Below are positions 1-6,566 of a stretch of 7,082 bases of DNA, piece after piece; the first letter of the stretch is position 1, and each line of letters opens with the position of its first letter. Origin of the DNA: JBKPFU01 sp046728975 (GTDB taxonomy: Bacteria; Actinomycetota; Thermoleophilia; Gaiellales; Gaiellaceae); NCBI GenBank assembly GCA_046728975.1, contig JBKPFU010000066.1, positions 1 through 7,082 on the forward strand, written 5' to 3'. Under the pieces are notes generated by a model. It saw nothing but the letters and a program-made list of their open reading frames with translations. It did no database searches and was not told where the DNA came from. The translations under genes and the position numbers were made by a program.

Positions 1-427
<427 letters not shown>

Positions 428-442
428 GATTGGTTTGCACAT

Positions 443-460
443 CCGTCCTCGAAAGGACGG
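443..460 (-). other. UUCG-tetraloop hairpin just upstream of 16S
   Basis: On the minus strand CCGTCCT-TTCG-AGGACGG forms a perfect 7-bp stem with a UUCG loop (closing pair U-A rather than the extra-stable C-G). It ends 16 nt before the inferred mature 16S 5' end. It is probably a folding or processing element of the pre-rRNA; the function is inferred. Confidence 0.6.
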
Positions 461-478
461 GTTGCAAGCTTCTTCAGT

Positions 479-496
479 TTTGAGCTTGAGCTCAAA
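479..496 (-). other. rRNA leader hairpin
   Basis: On the minus strand TTTGAGC-TCAA-GCTCAAA is a perfect 7-bp inverted repeat with a 4-nt loop. It sits between the UUCG hairpin and the CCCC/GGGG hairpin at 503-515. It has no T-tract, so it is not a terminator. Confidence 0.5.
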
Positions 497-530
497 GGTC
501 CACCCCGAGATGGGGCAGACGGGATTTGAA

Positions 531-552
531 CCTCACACCCGAGGGCGTGAGG
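531..552 (-). other. rRNA leader hairpin
   Basis: On the minus strand CCTCACGCC-CTCG-GGTGTGAGG forms a 9-bp stem with one G-U pair and a 4-nt loop, the longest stem between boxA and 16S. It has no following T-tract. A role in pre-rRNA folding or processing is inferred from position only. Confidence 0.5.
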
Positions 553-574
553 CCTCGACGTTTGCACACGCTGC

Positions 575-605
575 TGAGTTTTCAAAGACCGGTGCCGTTG
601 ACGGC
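575..605 (-). promoter_or_regulatory. boxB-like hairpin and boxA antitermination element
   Basis: Minus-strand TCTTTGAAAACTCA (588-575) resembles rRNA boxA elements (E. coli TGCTCTTTAACAA; Firmicutes and actinobacterial versions share the CTTTGA-AACT character). BoxA RNA binds NusB/NusE and makes RNA polymerase resistant to Rho-dependent termination. Just upstream, GCCG-TCAA-CGGC (605-594) can form a small stem-loop in the position of a boxB hairpin. The element lies ~150 nt upstream of 16S, so transcription must start upstream of it. The call rests on sequence likeness and position. Confidence 0.6.
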
Positions 606-607
606 GT

Positions 608-635
608 AAAAAAGCCTCCGACTCGCGCCGGAGGC
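608..635 (-). terminator. Intrinsic (Rho-independent) terminator
   Basis: On the minus strand GCCTCCG, an 8-nt loop (GCGCGAGT) and CGGAGGC form a perfect 7-bp GC-rich stem, followed directly by six T (613-608). The loop can close further with a G-U and a C-G pair around a GCGA (GNRA-type) tetraloop. It lies ~130 nt past the tyrS stop and is the natural tyrS terminator. It also lies between the best rRNA promoter (740-767) and boxA, so rRNA transcripts from that promoter would have to cross it before boxA is made. Confidence 0.85.
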
Positions 636-739
636 CCTCGAGACTGGCTCGGTACTAACGTCGTATCCGAATCGCGTCCGAAGGCGCTCCTGGTCGAGTT
701 GCAGGGACCTTGATACACCGCCTTCTCGGCGGCTGGGGA

Positions 740-767
740 ATGATAGCAGCGGGGGTGGGATCGTCAA
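740..767 (-). promoter_or_regulatory. Probable rRNA operon promoter
   Basis: On the minus strand TTGACG (767-762), a 16-nt spacer and TATCAT (745-740) match the sigma70-type -35 and -10 at 5 of 6 positions each. The following bases (TCCCC) make a GC-rich discriminator, as is usual at stringently controlled rRNA promoters, with a likely start at A734/G733. The -35 overlaps the tyrS stop codon (TGA, 766-764). I see no equally good promoter between here and 16S. A start site has not been measured. Confidence 0.7.
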
Positions 768-1918
768 GGCGCGCGGAACCGGACAAAACGGCGCTTGCCG
801 GCCTGGATCAGAGCCCCTGCGAGCCGCTCCCGCGGCACGTCGAGCTCATCGGCGATCTGCCCGTCGATCTTGACCGCCCCCTGCGAGATCAGCCGGCGCG
901 CCTCGCTCGTCGACGCGACGCCGAGATGGTCGACGAGAAGCTTGGGCAAATGAAGGACGGCACCGTCGGCCGGGAGGTCCACTTCCGGCGTTTCCGCCGG
1001 CGCTTCGCCCTCGCGAACCGTGCGGGTGAAGTGCTCCTCGGCGCGCTGCACTGCCTCGTCGCCGTGTGAGCGCCGGACGATGAACCTTGCCAGCTCCAGC
1101 TTCGCTTCAAGCGGGTCGAGGCGCGTCGGATCCTCATCGGATTCCATTACGAGGCGGTAGTACTGGGGCAGCAGGTCGTCGCGGATGCGCATCGCCTTCC
1201 CGAATTGCTCCTCGGGTTCCTCGACGAGGGCGATGTAGTTCCCGCGCGAACCGCTCATCAACGTGCCGTCCCAGCTCATCAGGAGCTCGACGGTCAGCGC
1301 GACCTGTGGCTCGAGGCCGTACACCTCCATTACGTCGCGTCCCATCAACAGGTTGTAGAGCTGATCGGTGCCGCCGAGCTCGACGTCGGCCTCGACGGCA
1401 ACCGAGTCGTAGGCCTGCATGAGCGGATAGAGGAGCTCGGAAACGGAGATCGGTGAGCGCTCGGCGTACCGCTTGGCGAAATCGTCCCGCTCCAGGAGCC
1501 GCGCCACGGTCGTCGTGCGCGCCAAGCGGAGGATCTCCGCGAAGTCGAGCTTCGACAGCCACTCGCTGTTGAAGCGAAGCTCGGTGCGGTCCGGGTCGAT
1601 GATCGTCGAGGCGTGCTCGAAGTAGCGTTGCGCGTCCCGGTCGATCTCCCCAGGATTGAGCATCGGTCGCGTCGCCGACCTGCCCGATGGGTCGCCGATT
1701 CGCGTCGTGTAATCGCCGACGATCAGGACGCCCGTGTGGCCCTGGCGCTGGAACGCCGCCATCCGCTGAAGCGGGATGCCGTTTCCCAGAGTGACGTGCG
1801 GGGCGGTCACATCGATACCGAGCTTGACCCGCAGCGGCCGGCCGGTCTCGAGCTTGCGCTCAAGCTCCGCCTTGGGCAGGACGTCGACGGCGTTTCGAGT
1901 CAGCTCGGCGACGTCCAT
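764..1918 (-). CDS. tyrS: Tyrosyl-tRNA synthetase
   Basis: This 384-residue class Ic aminoacyl-tRNA synthetase attaches tyrosine to tRNA-Tyr in the cytoplasm. The Rossmann core starts with GIDVTAP (34-40), and the mononucleotide-fold segment VGDYTTRIGDPSGRS follows (~67-81). The tyrosine-binding part carries YDSVAVEADVELGGTDQ (~170-186), a clear TyrRS hallmark. An S4 RNA-binding domain fills about 321-384. Length is normal for the bacterial form with an S4 tail. Oddities: the HIGH site reads TLGN (43-46) and the KMSKS loop reads LMSGS (220-224), so the usual catalytic histidines and lysines are absent; the DNA reading was checked at both places. The ATG start at 1918 has no strong Shine-Dalgarno; a TAGGAT -10-like hexamer 10 nt upstream suggests an almost leaderless mRNA. 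The next transcription unit downstream is the rRNA operon, as for rrnB of fast-growing mycobacteria. The family is certain; full activity is inferred. Confidence 0.95.
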   Translation of the reverse strand: MDVAELTRNAVDVLPKAELERKLETGRPLRVKLGIDVTAPHVTLGNGIPLQRMAAFQRQGHTGVLIVGDYTTRIGDPSGRSATRPMLNPGEIDRDAQRYFEHASTIIDPDRTELRFNSEWLSKLDFAEILRLARTTTVARLLERDDFAKRYAERSPISVSELLYPLMQAYDSVAVEADVELGGTDQLYNLLMGRDVMEVYGLEPQVALTVELLMSWDGTLMSGSRGNYIALVEEPEEQFGKAMRIRDDLLPQYYRLVMESDEDPTRLDPLEAKLELARFIVRRSHGDEAVQRAEEHFTRTVREGEAPAETPEVDLPADGAVLHLPKLLVDHLGVASTSEARRLISQGAVKIDGQIADELDVPRERLAGALIQAGKRRFVRFRAP

Positions 1919-1928
1919 AGTTGGCCCG

Positions 1929-1944
1929 ATCCTAGCGCTACAAT
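1929..1944. promoter_or_regulatory. Back-to-back -10 elements of the tyrS / PBP divergent promoters
   Basis: The plus strand reads ATCCTA-GCGC-TACAAT. TACAAT (1939-1944) is a 5/6 -10 match pointing to the PBP gene. The complement of ATCCTA is TAGGAT (1934-1929), a TANNNT-type -10 pointing to tyrS. They are joined by the palindrome TAGCGCTA (1933-1940). The predicted tyrS start (~1922) is only ~4 nt before its ATG. I see no convincing -35 on either strand, so this is tentative. Confidence 0.45.
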
Positions 1945-2058
1945 CCGCCGGTTCTGGCTCCGCGTAGACGACCTTCTCCGAGCCGCTCGACGCGCCGGGG
2001 CAGGATTCGCAGGCTCCGCCTTCTCGCGCTCCTTGCGATCCTCGCGCTGGCTGCGTTC

Positions 2059-4377
2059 GTGTCTTTCGCGTTCGGGTTCGTAACCGCGATCGCGGGTGAA
2101 ATTCCCGCGCTCGATCCCTCCCGCCGGCAGGCGCTCGAGCGGGACGGCTTCATCTACGCGGGCTATCCCTCGGGGCGCGTGCTCGCGCGACTCGTCGGCC
2201 GCGAGAGCCGGCTGATCGTCCGCTCGAACGAGATCTCCCCGCTCATGAAGCAGGCGATCGTCGCTGTCGAGGACCGCCGCTTCTACGAGCACCGCGGCGT
2301 CGACGTCCGCGGGATCCTGCGGGCGATGTGGCAGGACATCCGCAACAAAAAGGTGGTCGAAGGCGGCTCGACGATCACGCAGCAGTTCATCAAGAACACC
2401 TACATCCCCAACCAGCGGTCGATCGGGCGCAAGCTGAAGGAGGCGGCGCTCGCCTGGCAGCTCGAGCAGCGGTGGTCGAAGGACCGGATCCTCACCGCGT
2501 ACCTGAACACGATCTATTTCGGAAACGGCGCCTACGGTGTCGAGCAGGCCGCGCAGACGTACTTCCACCACAGTGCCAAGCGGTTGACGCTTGCGGAGTC
2601 GGCGCTGCTCGCCGGCATCCCGGGTGACCCGAGCCGCTACGACCCGGTCGCGAGCCCGACGGACGCGAAGGAGCGGCGGGACACCGTGCTGAAGGACATG
2701 TTCGACCAGGGCGACATCTCGTTTGCCGACTACAGCCGCGCCACGCAGACTCCCCTTCCGCGTCCACACGACGTAAGGCCGCCCGGACGCCAGGGTCCCG
2801 CCCCCTACTTCACGAACTACATCAAGCAGCAACTGATCCAGCGATTTGGGCCGGCGAAGGTGTTCGGCGGAGGTCTGCGCGTCCACACGACCATCAATCT
2901 CGACCTCCAGCGGATTGCCCGCCAGTCGATCGACAAGTGGCTGCCGAGCCGCGAGGGGCCGGAGGCGGCGCTCGTCGCGATCGATCCGCGCGACGGGACC
3001 GTCCTCGCGATGATCGGCGGACGCAGCTATCTCAAGAGCCAGTTCAACCTCGCCGTCCAGGGGCAGCGACAGCCTGGTTCGTCCTTCAAGCCCTTCGTGC
3101 TGACGACGGCGCTCAAGGAGGGCGTCTCGCCGTCGACGACGTTCGTCTCGAAGGAGGTGGCGATCCCAATCGGCGGCCGCGTCTGGGTCGTGCACAACTT
3201 CGAGGACGAGTACCTCGGAACGATCGACCTCCGGGCCGCGACGCAGTATTCAGACAACGCCGTCTACGCCCAGCTCACCCGCCTCGTCGGCCCCGACAAC
3301 GTCGCGCGTACTGCGCGCTCGCTCGGCATCCGGACCCCGCTGAAGCCCTACTTCTCGATCGGCCTCGGCGCGCAGGGCGTGAACCCGCTCGAGATGGCGC
3401 GCGCCTTCTCGGCCTTCGCGAACGGGGGCCGCCGCATCGACGGCTCGATCTTCGGGAACCAACCGCGCTCTGTCGTGCGCATCGGCGGCGACGACAACCG
3501 CCCGATCGCCCGGCAGGTGATCGGCGAGAACACGGCCTCGATCGTCACGTCGCTGCTCCAGCGCGTGATCAAGGGCGGCACCGGCCACGCCGCAGCGCTG
3601 CCCGACGGCCGCCCGGCGGCCGGCAAGACCGGCACGACTGAGAACTATGGCGACGCCTGGTTCGTCGGGTATACGCCGCAGCTCGTCGCCGCGGTGTGGG
3701 TCGGCTATCCCAACGGGCTGCGGCCGATGCTGACCGAGTTCCACGGCGACGCCGTCGCTGGCGGAACCTTCCCTGCCCGGATCTGGAAGAGCTTCATGGA
3801 GCGCGCGCTCCCCTACCTGCAGGCCCAGCCGCAGGGCTTCCCGACGCCGACGATCCCGTACGGCACCGCGAAGCCCGTCGTCTACCGCGACGGCAGGATC
3901 CAGATCGACAACGGCTACTGCCACAACACGAGGACTGTTCTCTACTTCGGCTCGCAGGGACCGAGCAAGGTCGCCGACTGCAAGCCGAACGAGGTCGACG
4001 TGCCTTCGGTCGTCGGCGAGAGCGTGCGCGAGGCGAACGCCCGGCTGGCGGCGCAGCCGCTCGTACCCGCCTACGTGTACCGGCCGGCACGGCCGAGCGA
4101 GCGGACCGGCGTCGTCCTGCGGCAGTTCCCGGCGCGCGGAACGCTCTCCTCCTACGACAAGGTGACGCTCGTGCTCGCCAAGCCGTTGCACGGCGTGATC
4201 CCGAAGCTCGTCGGCCTCAGCCTCGACCGGGCCACGCGGAAGCTGGACCGCCTGAAGCTCGAGCCGAAGCTCGACGGCGACGCCTCCGGCAACGAGCGGG
4301 TGCTCTGGCAGTCGCCGCGGCCGGGAGTCGCCGCGGCGCCCGGGATGGTGGTTAGGCTGGCCGTAAAGAACGGCTGA
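2059..4377 (+). CDS. Class A penicillin-binding protein with two PASTA domains
   Basis: This bifunctional peptidoglycan synthase polymerises lipid II into glycan strands and cross-links the stem peptides outside the membrane. The GT51 glycosyltransferase domain (~55-230) has the catalytic Glu in VEDRRFYEH (E71) and the second motif EGGSTITQQ (101-109). The transpeptidase domain (~300-590) has SSFK with the acylated serine at S341, SDN at 398-400 and KTG at 523-525. Two PASTA repeats follow (~646-709 and ~712-772); such domains are common in actinobacterial PonA-type enzymes. C621 and C641 could form an extracytoplasmic disulfide. Numbering is from GTG 2059, the first canonical start, but that start cuts the membrane anchor: the open frame continues upstream to 1936 and encodes a basic stretch (RRGRIRRLR) and the first half of the hydrophobic helix. 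The real start is probably CTG 1954 or ATT 2005. The 3' end overlaps the convergent glycosylase gene by 26 bp. Function is certain; the start is not. Confidence 0.95.
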   Translation: MSFAFGFVTAIAGEIPALDPSRRQALERDGFIYAGYPSGRVLARLVGRESRLIVRSNEISPLMKQAIVAVEDRRFYEHRGVDVRGILRAMWQDIRNKKVVEGGSTITQQFIKNTYIPNQRSIGRKLKEAALAWQLEQRWSKDRILTAYLNTIYFGNGAYGVEQAAQTYFHHSAKRLTLAESALLAGIPGDPSRYDPVASPTDAKERRDTVLKDMFDQGDISFADYSRATQTPLPRPHDVRPPGRQGPAPYFTNYIKQQLIQRFGPAKVFGGGLRVHTTINLDLQRIARQSIDKWLPSREGPEAALVAIDPRDGTVLAMIGGRSYLKSQFNLAVQGQRQPGSSFKPFVLTTALKEGVSPSTTFVSKEVAIPIGGRVWVVHNFEDEYLGTIDLRAATQYSDNAVYAQLTRLVGPDNVARTARSLGIRTPLKPYFSIGLGAQGVNPLEMARAFSAFANGGRRIDGSIFGNQPRSVVRIGGDDNRPIARQVIGENTASIVTSLLQRVIKGGTGHAAALPDGRPAAGKTGTTENYGDAWFVGYTPQLVAAVWVGYPNGLRPMLTEFHGDAVAGGTFPARIWKSFMERALPYLQAQPQGFPTPTIPYGTAKPVVYRDGRIQIDNGYCHNTRTVLYFGSQGPSKVADCKPNEVDVPSVVGESVREANARLAAQPLVPAYVYRPARPSERTGVVLRQFPARGTLSSYDKVTLVLAKPLHGVIPKLVGLSLDRATRKLDRLKLEPKLDGDASGNERVLWQSPRPGVAAAPGMVVRLAVKNG

Positions 4378-4918
4378 GGAAGCGCGAGCCGGCAAGACCG
4401 TAACGCCAGGCGAGGTCGCCGGCGCGCGTGATCCCGATTCGCGGCCCAGCGAGAACCTCGACCTCCCCCTCGCGCGGGAGCAGCTCGAAGGGCGGCCGGT
4501 CGAGCGCGAGCCCGTCGTGGTCGCGTGTGATCCCCAACGCCTGGCAGACGCGGCCCGGACCGGCGCAGAGGAGCCGCGGGTCTTCGAGACCGCGGCGCTC
4601 GCGCATCACGTCGAGGCATGTGGTGGGCTCGAGCGCGCGGACGAGGACGGCGCTCGCCCTCCCCTCCTCCTCGCAGACCAGATTGAGGCACCAATGGATG
4701 CCGTACGAGCGGTACACGTAGGCGTGGCCGGGCGGGCCGAACATCGACGCGTTCCCCCGCGTCCTGCCGCGGAAGCCGTGGCTGGCGGGATCCTCCTGGT
4801 CGTACGCCTCGACCTCGACGAGCCGGCCGCCGACGCCCTCGAACAGCAGCGTCACGCCAATCAGCTCGGGCGCCACCTCGTGCACGGACCGCGCGAAAAA
4901 GTCCCGCCCGAGCGTCAC
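4352..4918 (-). CDS. mpg: 3-methyladenine DNA glycosylase (AAG/MPG family)
   Basis: This 188-residue base-excision-repair enzyme removes alkylated purines (3-methyladenine, 7-methylguanine, possibly hypoxanthine or ethenoadenine), leaving an abasic site. The AAG-fold signature is intact. LVEVEAY (33-39) carries the catalytic Glu (E37, equal to human E125) and Tyr39 (human Y127). PASH follows, with His47 in place of human H136. Next come GRTRGNASMFGPPGHAYVY and YGIHWCLN (~51-80), then RALEP and CAGPGRVCQALGI. Length is typical for bacterial members. The GTG start at 4918 overlaps the stop of the upstream transporter gene (GTGA, 4915-4918), so translation is likely coupled. The stop (TAA, 4354-4352) lies inside the 3' end of the convergent PBP gene, and no terminator is visible between them. 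This is the last gene of the minus-strand unit starting at 6557. Family assignment is firm; substrate range is inferred. Confidence 0.95.
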   Translation of the reverse strand: MTLGRDFFARSVHEVAPELIGVTLLFEGVGGRLVEVEAYDQEDPASHGFRGRTRGNASMFGPPGHAYVYRSYGIHWCLNLVCEEEGRASAVLVRALEPTTCLDVMRERRGLEDPRLLCAGPGRVCQALGITRDHDGLALDRPPFELLPREGEVEVLAGPRIGITRAGDLAWRYGLAGSRFLSRSLRPA

Positions 4919-6216
4919 GCCTGCTCCACCTTGCTCGCGTCGTAGCGGGCCAGCGCGGGGATCACAGCCGCGAGGACGATCGTTCCGAGCACGCAGAGGA
5001 TGCCGCCCGAGACGACGGAGAAGCGCACGCTCGTGACCGAGGCCAGGGCGCCCGCCTCCAGGTTTCCGAGCGCCGGAGCGCTCGCAACCTGCGTGAACTC
5101 GATTCCCGTCACGCGGCCGCGCAAAGCGTCGGGGGTCGCCGCGAGCGCGATCGCGCTTCTCAGCACGGCGCTGACGAAGTCGGCCGCACCGGCGAGCGCG
5201 AGGAAGAGCAGCGCCAACCAGAGCGTCTCGGCGAAGCCGAAGACGACGATCGCCACGCCCCACAGAGAGGCCGCCACGAGGACGCCGATGCCCTGGCGGC
5301 GCATGCGCGTGACCGTTCCGGAGAAAAAGGCGGCCACGAGCGCGCCCGCCGACGGCGCGGCGTACAGGAACCCGACCACGGCCGCCCCGCCGAACTTGTC
5401 GCCGATCGCCGGGAACAGCGCCATCGGCATGCCGAAGATCATTGCGTTCGTATCGACGAGGAAGATCCCGAGCAGCTCGCGCCTCGTGGGGATGTAGCGC
5501 AGCCCGTCGAGGATCGAGCGCAGCGTGACGCGCTCCTCCGCCTCGGCCGGGAGCGCGGGTGGCAGTCGAAGGATCGCCCACAACGCCGTCGCGAACGTCG
5601 CGAGGTCGATCGCGTAGGTAACCGTGAAGCCGAGCGTCGCCACCACGATCCCGCCGAGCGCCGGGCCGGCGACGGCCGCGAAGTTCCGGTAGATGCTCTC
5701 GAGCGCCGACGCCGCGGCGATTCGGTCGACGCCGACGAGCGCCGGGACGAGGGCGCGCTCGGCGGGAATCATGGCCGCGAAGCCCGTAACCGCGAGCAAA
5801 GTGATCGGGTACAGCGCCCAGGACTGCGGGTGCGGCAGCGCCGCGTTGGCCATGTAGAGCGCGCTCGCGACCAGCGCGATCGACGCGCTGACAAGCATCA
5901 CCTGCCGGCGGTCGACGACGTCCGCGATCGCGCCGCCAATCACGGGTACGGTCAGGAGCGGGAGCAGGTCGGCGACGCCGAGCAGGCCGACCTGCAGCGT
6001 CGAGCCGGTCAGGTCGTACATCTGGATCGCGACCGCCACGAAGGCGATCTCGCTGCCGATGAAGGAGACGCCTTGGCCGATGAAGAGCCGGCGGAACGGC
6101 GGCGAGTCCCTCAGCGGGCCGGTGTCGACCGCGACCCTGCGGACCCACGCGAAGCGCCCGGGTCGCGCGCTCGGGCTGGGCTCCTCGAGCGCGGTCTCTT
6201 CGAACGAGTCGGACAG
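4915..6216 (-). CDS. MFS transporter (12-TM, EntS/MFS_3-like)
   Basis: This is an inner-membrane major facilitator superfamily protein, probably a proton-driven exporter; the substrate cannot be read from sequence. After a charged N-terminus, SPPFRRLFIGQGVSFIGSE begins TM1 (~43-66). The family loop motif GGAIADVVDRRQ sits at ~94-105 between TM2 and TM3. Further hydrophobic segments bring the total to about 12, with a central cytoplasmic stretch (~EEERVTLRSILDGLRYIPTRRE, shortened here) typical of the EntS/MFS_3 group. The open frame extends to a GTG at 6456, but that extra ~80 residues is an Arg/Ala-rich shadow of the upstream RemA-like gene. No ATG, GTG or TTG occurs in frame between that gene's stop (6219) and TM1. 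I therefore place the start at CTG 6216, giving 433 aa, a normal length. The gene begins 2 nt after the RemA-like stop and its TGA overlaps the glycosylase GTG. Family is firm; the start is a proposal. Confidence 0.85.
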   Translation of the reverse strand: MSDSFEETALEEPSPSARPGRFAWVRRVAVDTGPLRDSPPFRRLFIGQGVSFIGSEIAFVAVAIQMYDLTGSTLQVGLLGVADLLPLLTVPVIGGAIADVVDRRQVMLVSASIALVASALYMANAALPHPQSWALYPITLLAVTGFAAMIPAERALVPALVGVDRIAAASALESIYRNFAAVAGPALGGIVVATLGFTVTYAIDLATFATALWAILRLPPALPAEAEERVTLRSILDGLRYIPTRRELLGIFLVDTNAMIFGMPMALFPAIGDKFGGAAVVGFLYAAPSAGALVAAFFSGTVTRMRRQGIGVLVAASLWGVAIVVFGFAETLWLALLFLALAGAADFVSAVLRSAIALAATPDALRGRVTGIEFTQVASAPALGNLEAGALASVTSVRFSVVSGGILCVLGTIVLAAVIPALARYDASKVEQA

Positions 6217-6218
6217 CG

Positions 6219-6557
6219 CTAGAAGAGGCTCTCGTTCTCGCCTTTGGGGACGGTCGCCTCGAGCAGCTTTTGGGCGCGGCGCTGCAGGTCGCGCAGATCT
6301 ACGCGCCCGGATTCGGCCTGCTGAACAAGCCGCTCCGCGAGGTCGAGCGACTGGTCGAGCACCTGGGTCCGCGCGGCCGCGCTCTGCCCCATCTCGGCGA
6401 GGATCGTCCGCTCGGTCCGCGAAGCCACAATCGGCTCGGGAATGCCCTCGATCCACACGAGCGTCCGGCTGCCGTGACCGCGCCGGTTGTCGGTGATCGG
6501 CTCGATCGCGTAGATCCGATCAGCGCGAACGTACTTGCCATAGCCGAGGAAGATCAT
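6219..6557 (-). CDS. RemA/DUF370-like small regulatory protein
   Basis: This 112-residue protein opens with MIFLGYGKYVRADRIYAI, which lines up with the N-terminus of Bacillus RemA (IGFGNIISANRMISI). It then has GSRTLVWIEG...PEPIVASRTERTIL, which resembles the RemA GRRTRAVVV...IILSAVQPETVAQRL half. B. subtilis RemA is a DNA-binding activator of biofilm matrix genes. The middle segment of RemA seems shortened here. A helical, charged tail (~60-112, AARTQVLDQSLDLAERLVQQ onward) is added beyond the usual ~90-residue length. The start is ATG 6557, chosen because GGAG (6566-6563) precedes it by 5 nt; the frame is open further upstream to 6632 but without RemA-like sequence. It is the first gene of a unit with the MFS transporter and the glycosylase. 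The RemA link is by eye and moderate; the gene itself is well supported. Confidence 0.7.
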   Translation of the reverse strand: MIFLGYGKYVRADRIYAIEPITDNRRGHGSRTLVWIEGIPEPIVASRTERTILAEMGQSAAARTQVLDQSLDLAERLVQQAESGRVDLRDLQRRAQKLLEATVPKGENESLF

Positions 6558-6562
6558 CCGAG

Positions 6563-6566
6563 CTCC
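6563..6566 (-). promoter_or_regulatory. Shine-Dalgarno site of the RemA-like gene
   Basis: GGAG on the minus strand lies 5 nt before ATG 6557. It decides the start in favour of 6557 over the longer frame beginning at 6632. Confidence 0.65.

Larger units (their letters stand above)
428..734 (-). other. 16S rRNA leader (external transcribed spacer)
   Basis: This ~305-nt stretch contains no gene and lies between the proposed rRNA transcription start (~734) and the mature 16S 5' end (~427). Going towards 16S it holds a small hairpin (718-732, CCGCC/GGCGG), an intrinsic terminator (608-635), a boxB-like hairpin and boxA (575-605), then a row of hairpins. Those are 531-552 (9 bp with one G-U, 4-nt loop), 503-515 (CCCC/GGGG), 479-496 (7 bp) and 443-460 (7 bp, UUCG loop). 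Leader hairpins next to boxA commonly help antitermination and pre-16S processing. The 3' partner of the RNase III processing stem would lie beyond 16S, outside the window. Confidence 0.7.

Noticed and set aside
511..540. tRNA-like T-loop (minus GGTTCAAATCCC followed by ...CCCCA)
   Set aside because: The flanking bases do not form a 5-bp T stem and no anticodon or D arm is found; the stretch is part of the rRNA leader hairpin series.
718..732. Hairpin CCGCC-GAGAA-GGCGG on the minus strand as the tyrS terminator
   Set aside because: It has no T-tract and only 5 bp; the structure at 608-635 is a far better terminator.
1900..3195. Long minus-strand open frame of 431 codons
   Set aside because: It is antisense to the PBP gene, rich in Arg/Asp/Leu, has no recognisable domain, and is explained by high GC codon bias.
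3250..4395. Minus-strand open frame of 381 codons antisense to the PBP transpeptidase and PASTA region
   Set aside because: It has low-complexity composition and no motif; the plus strand carries all catalytic motifs.
4919..6148. N-terminal extension of the glycosylase frame to a 598-residue fusion
   Set aside because: The extension is an Arg/Gly-rich shadow of the MFS gene; glycosylase likeness begins at GTG 4918.
6217..6456. 80-residue N-terminal extension of the MFS protein
   Set aside because: It is Arg/Ala/Asp-rich shadow sequence of the RemA-like gene in another frame.
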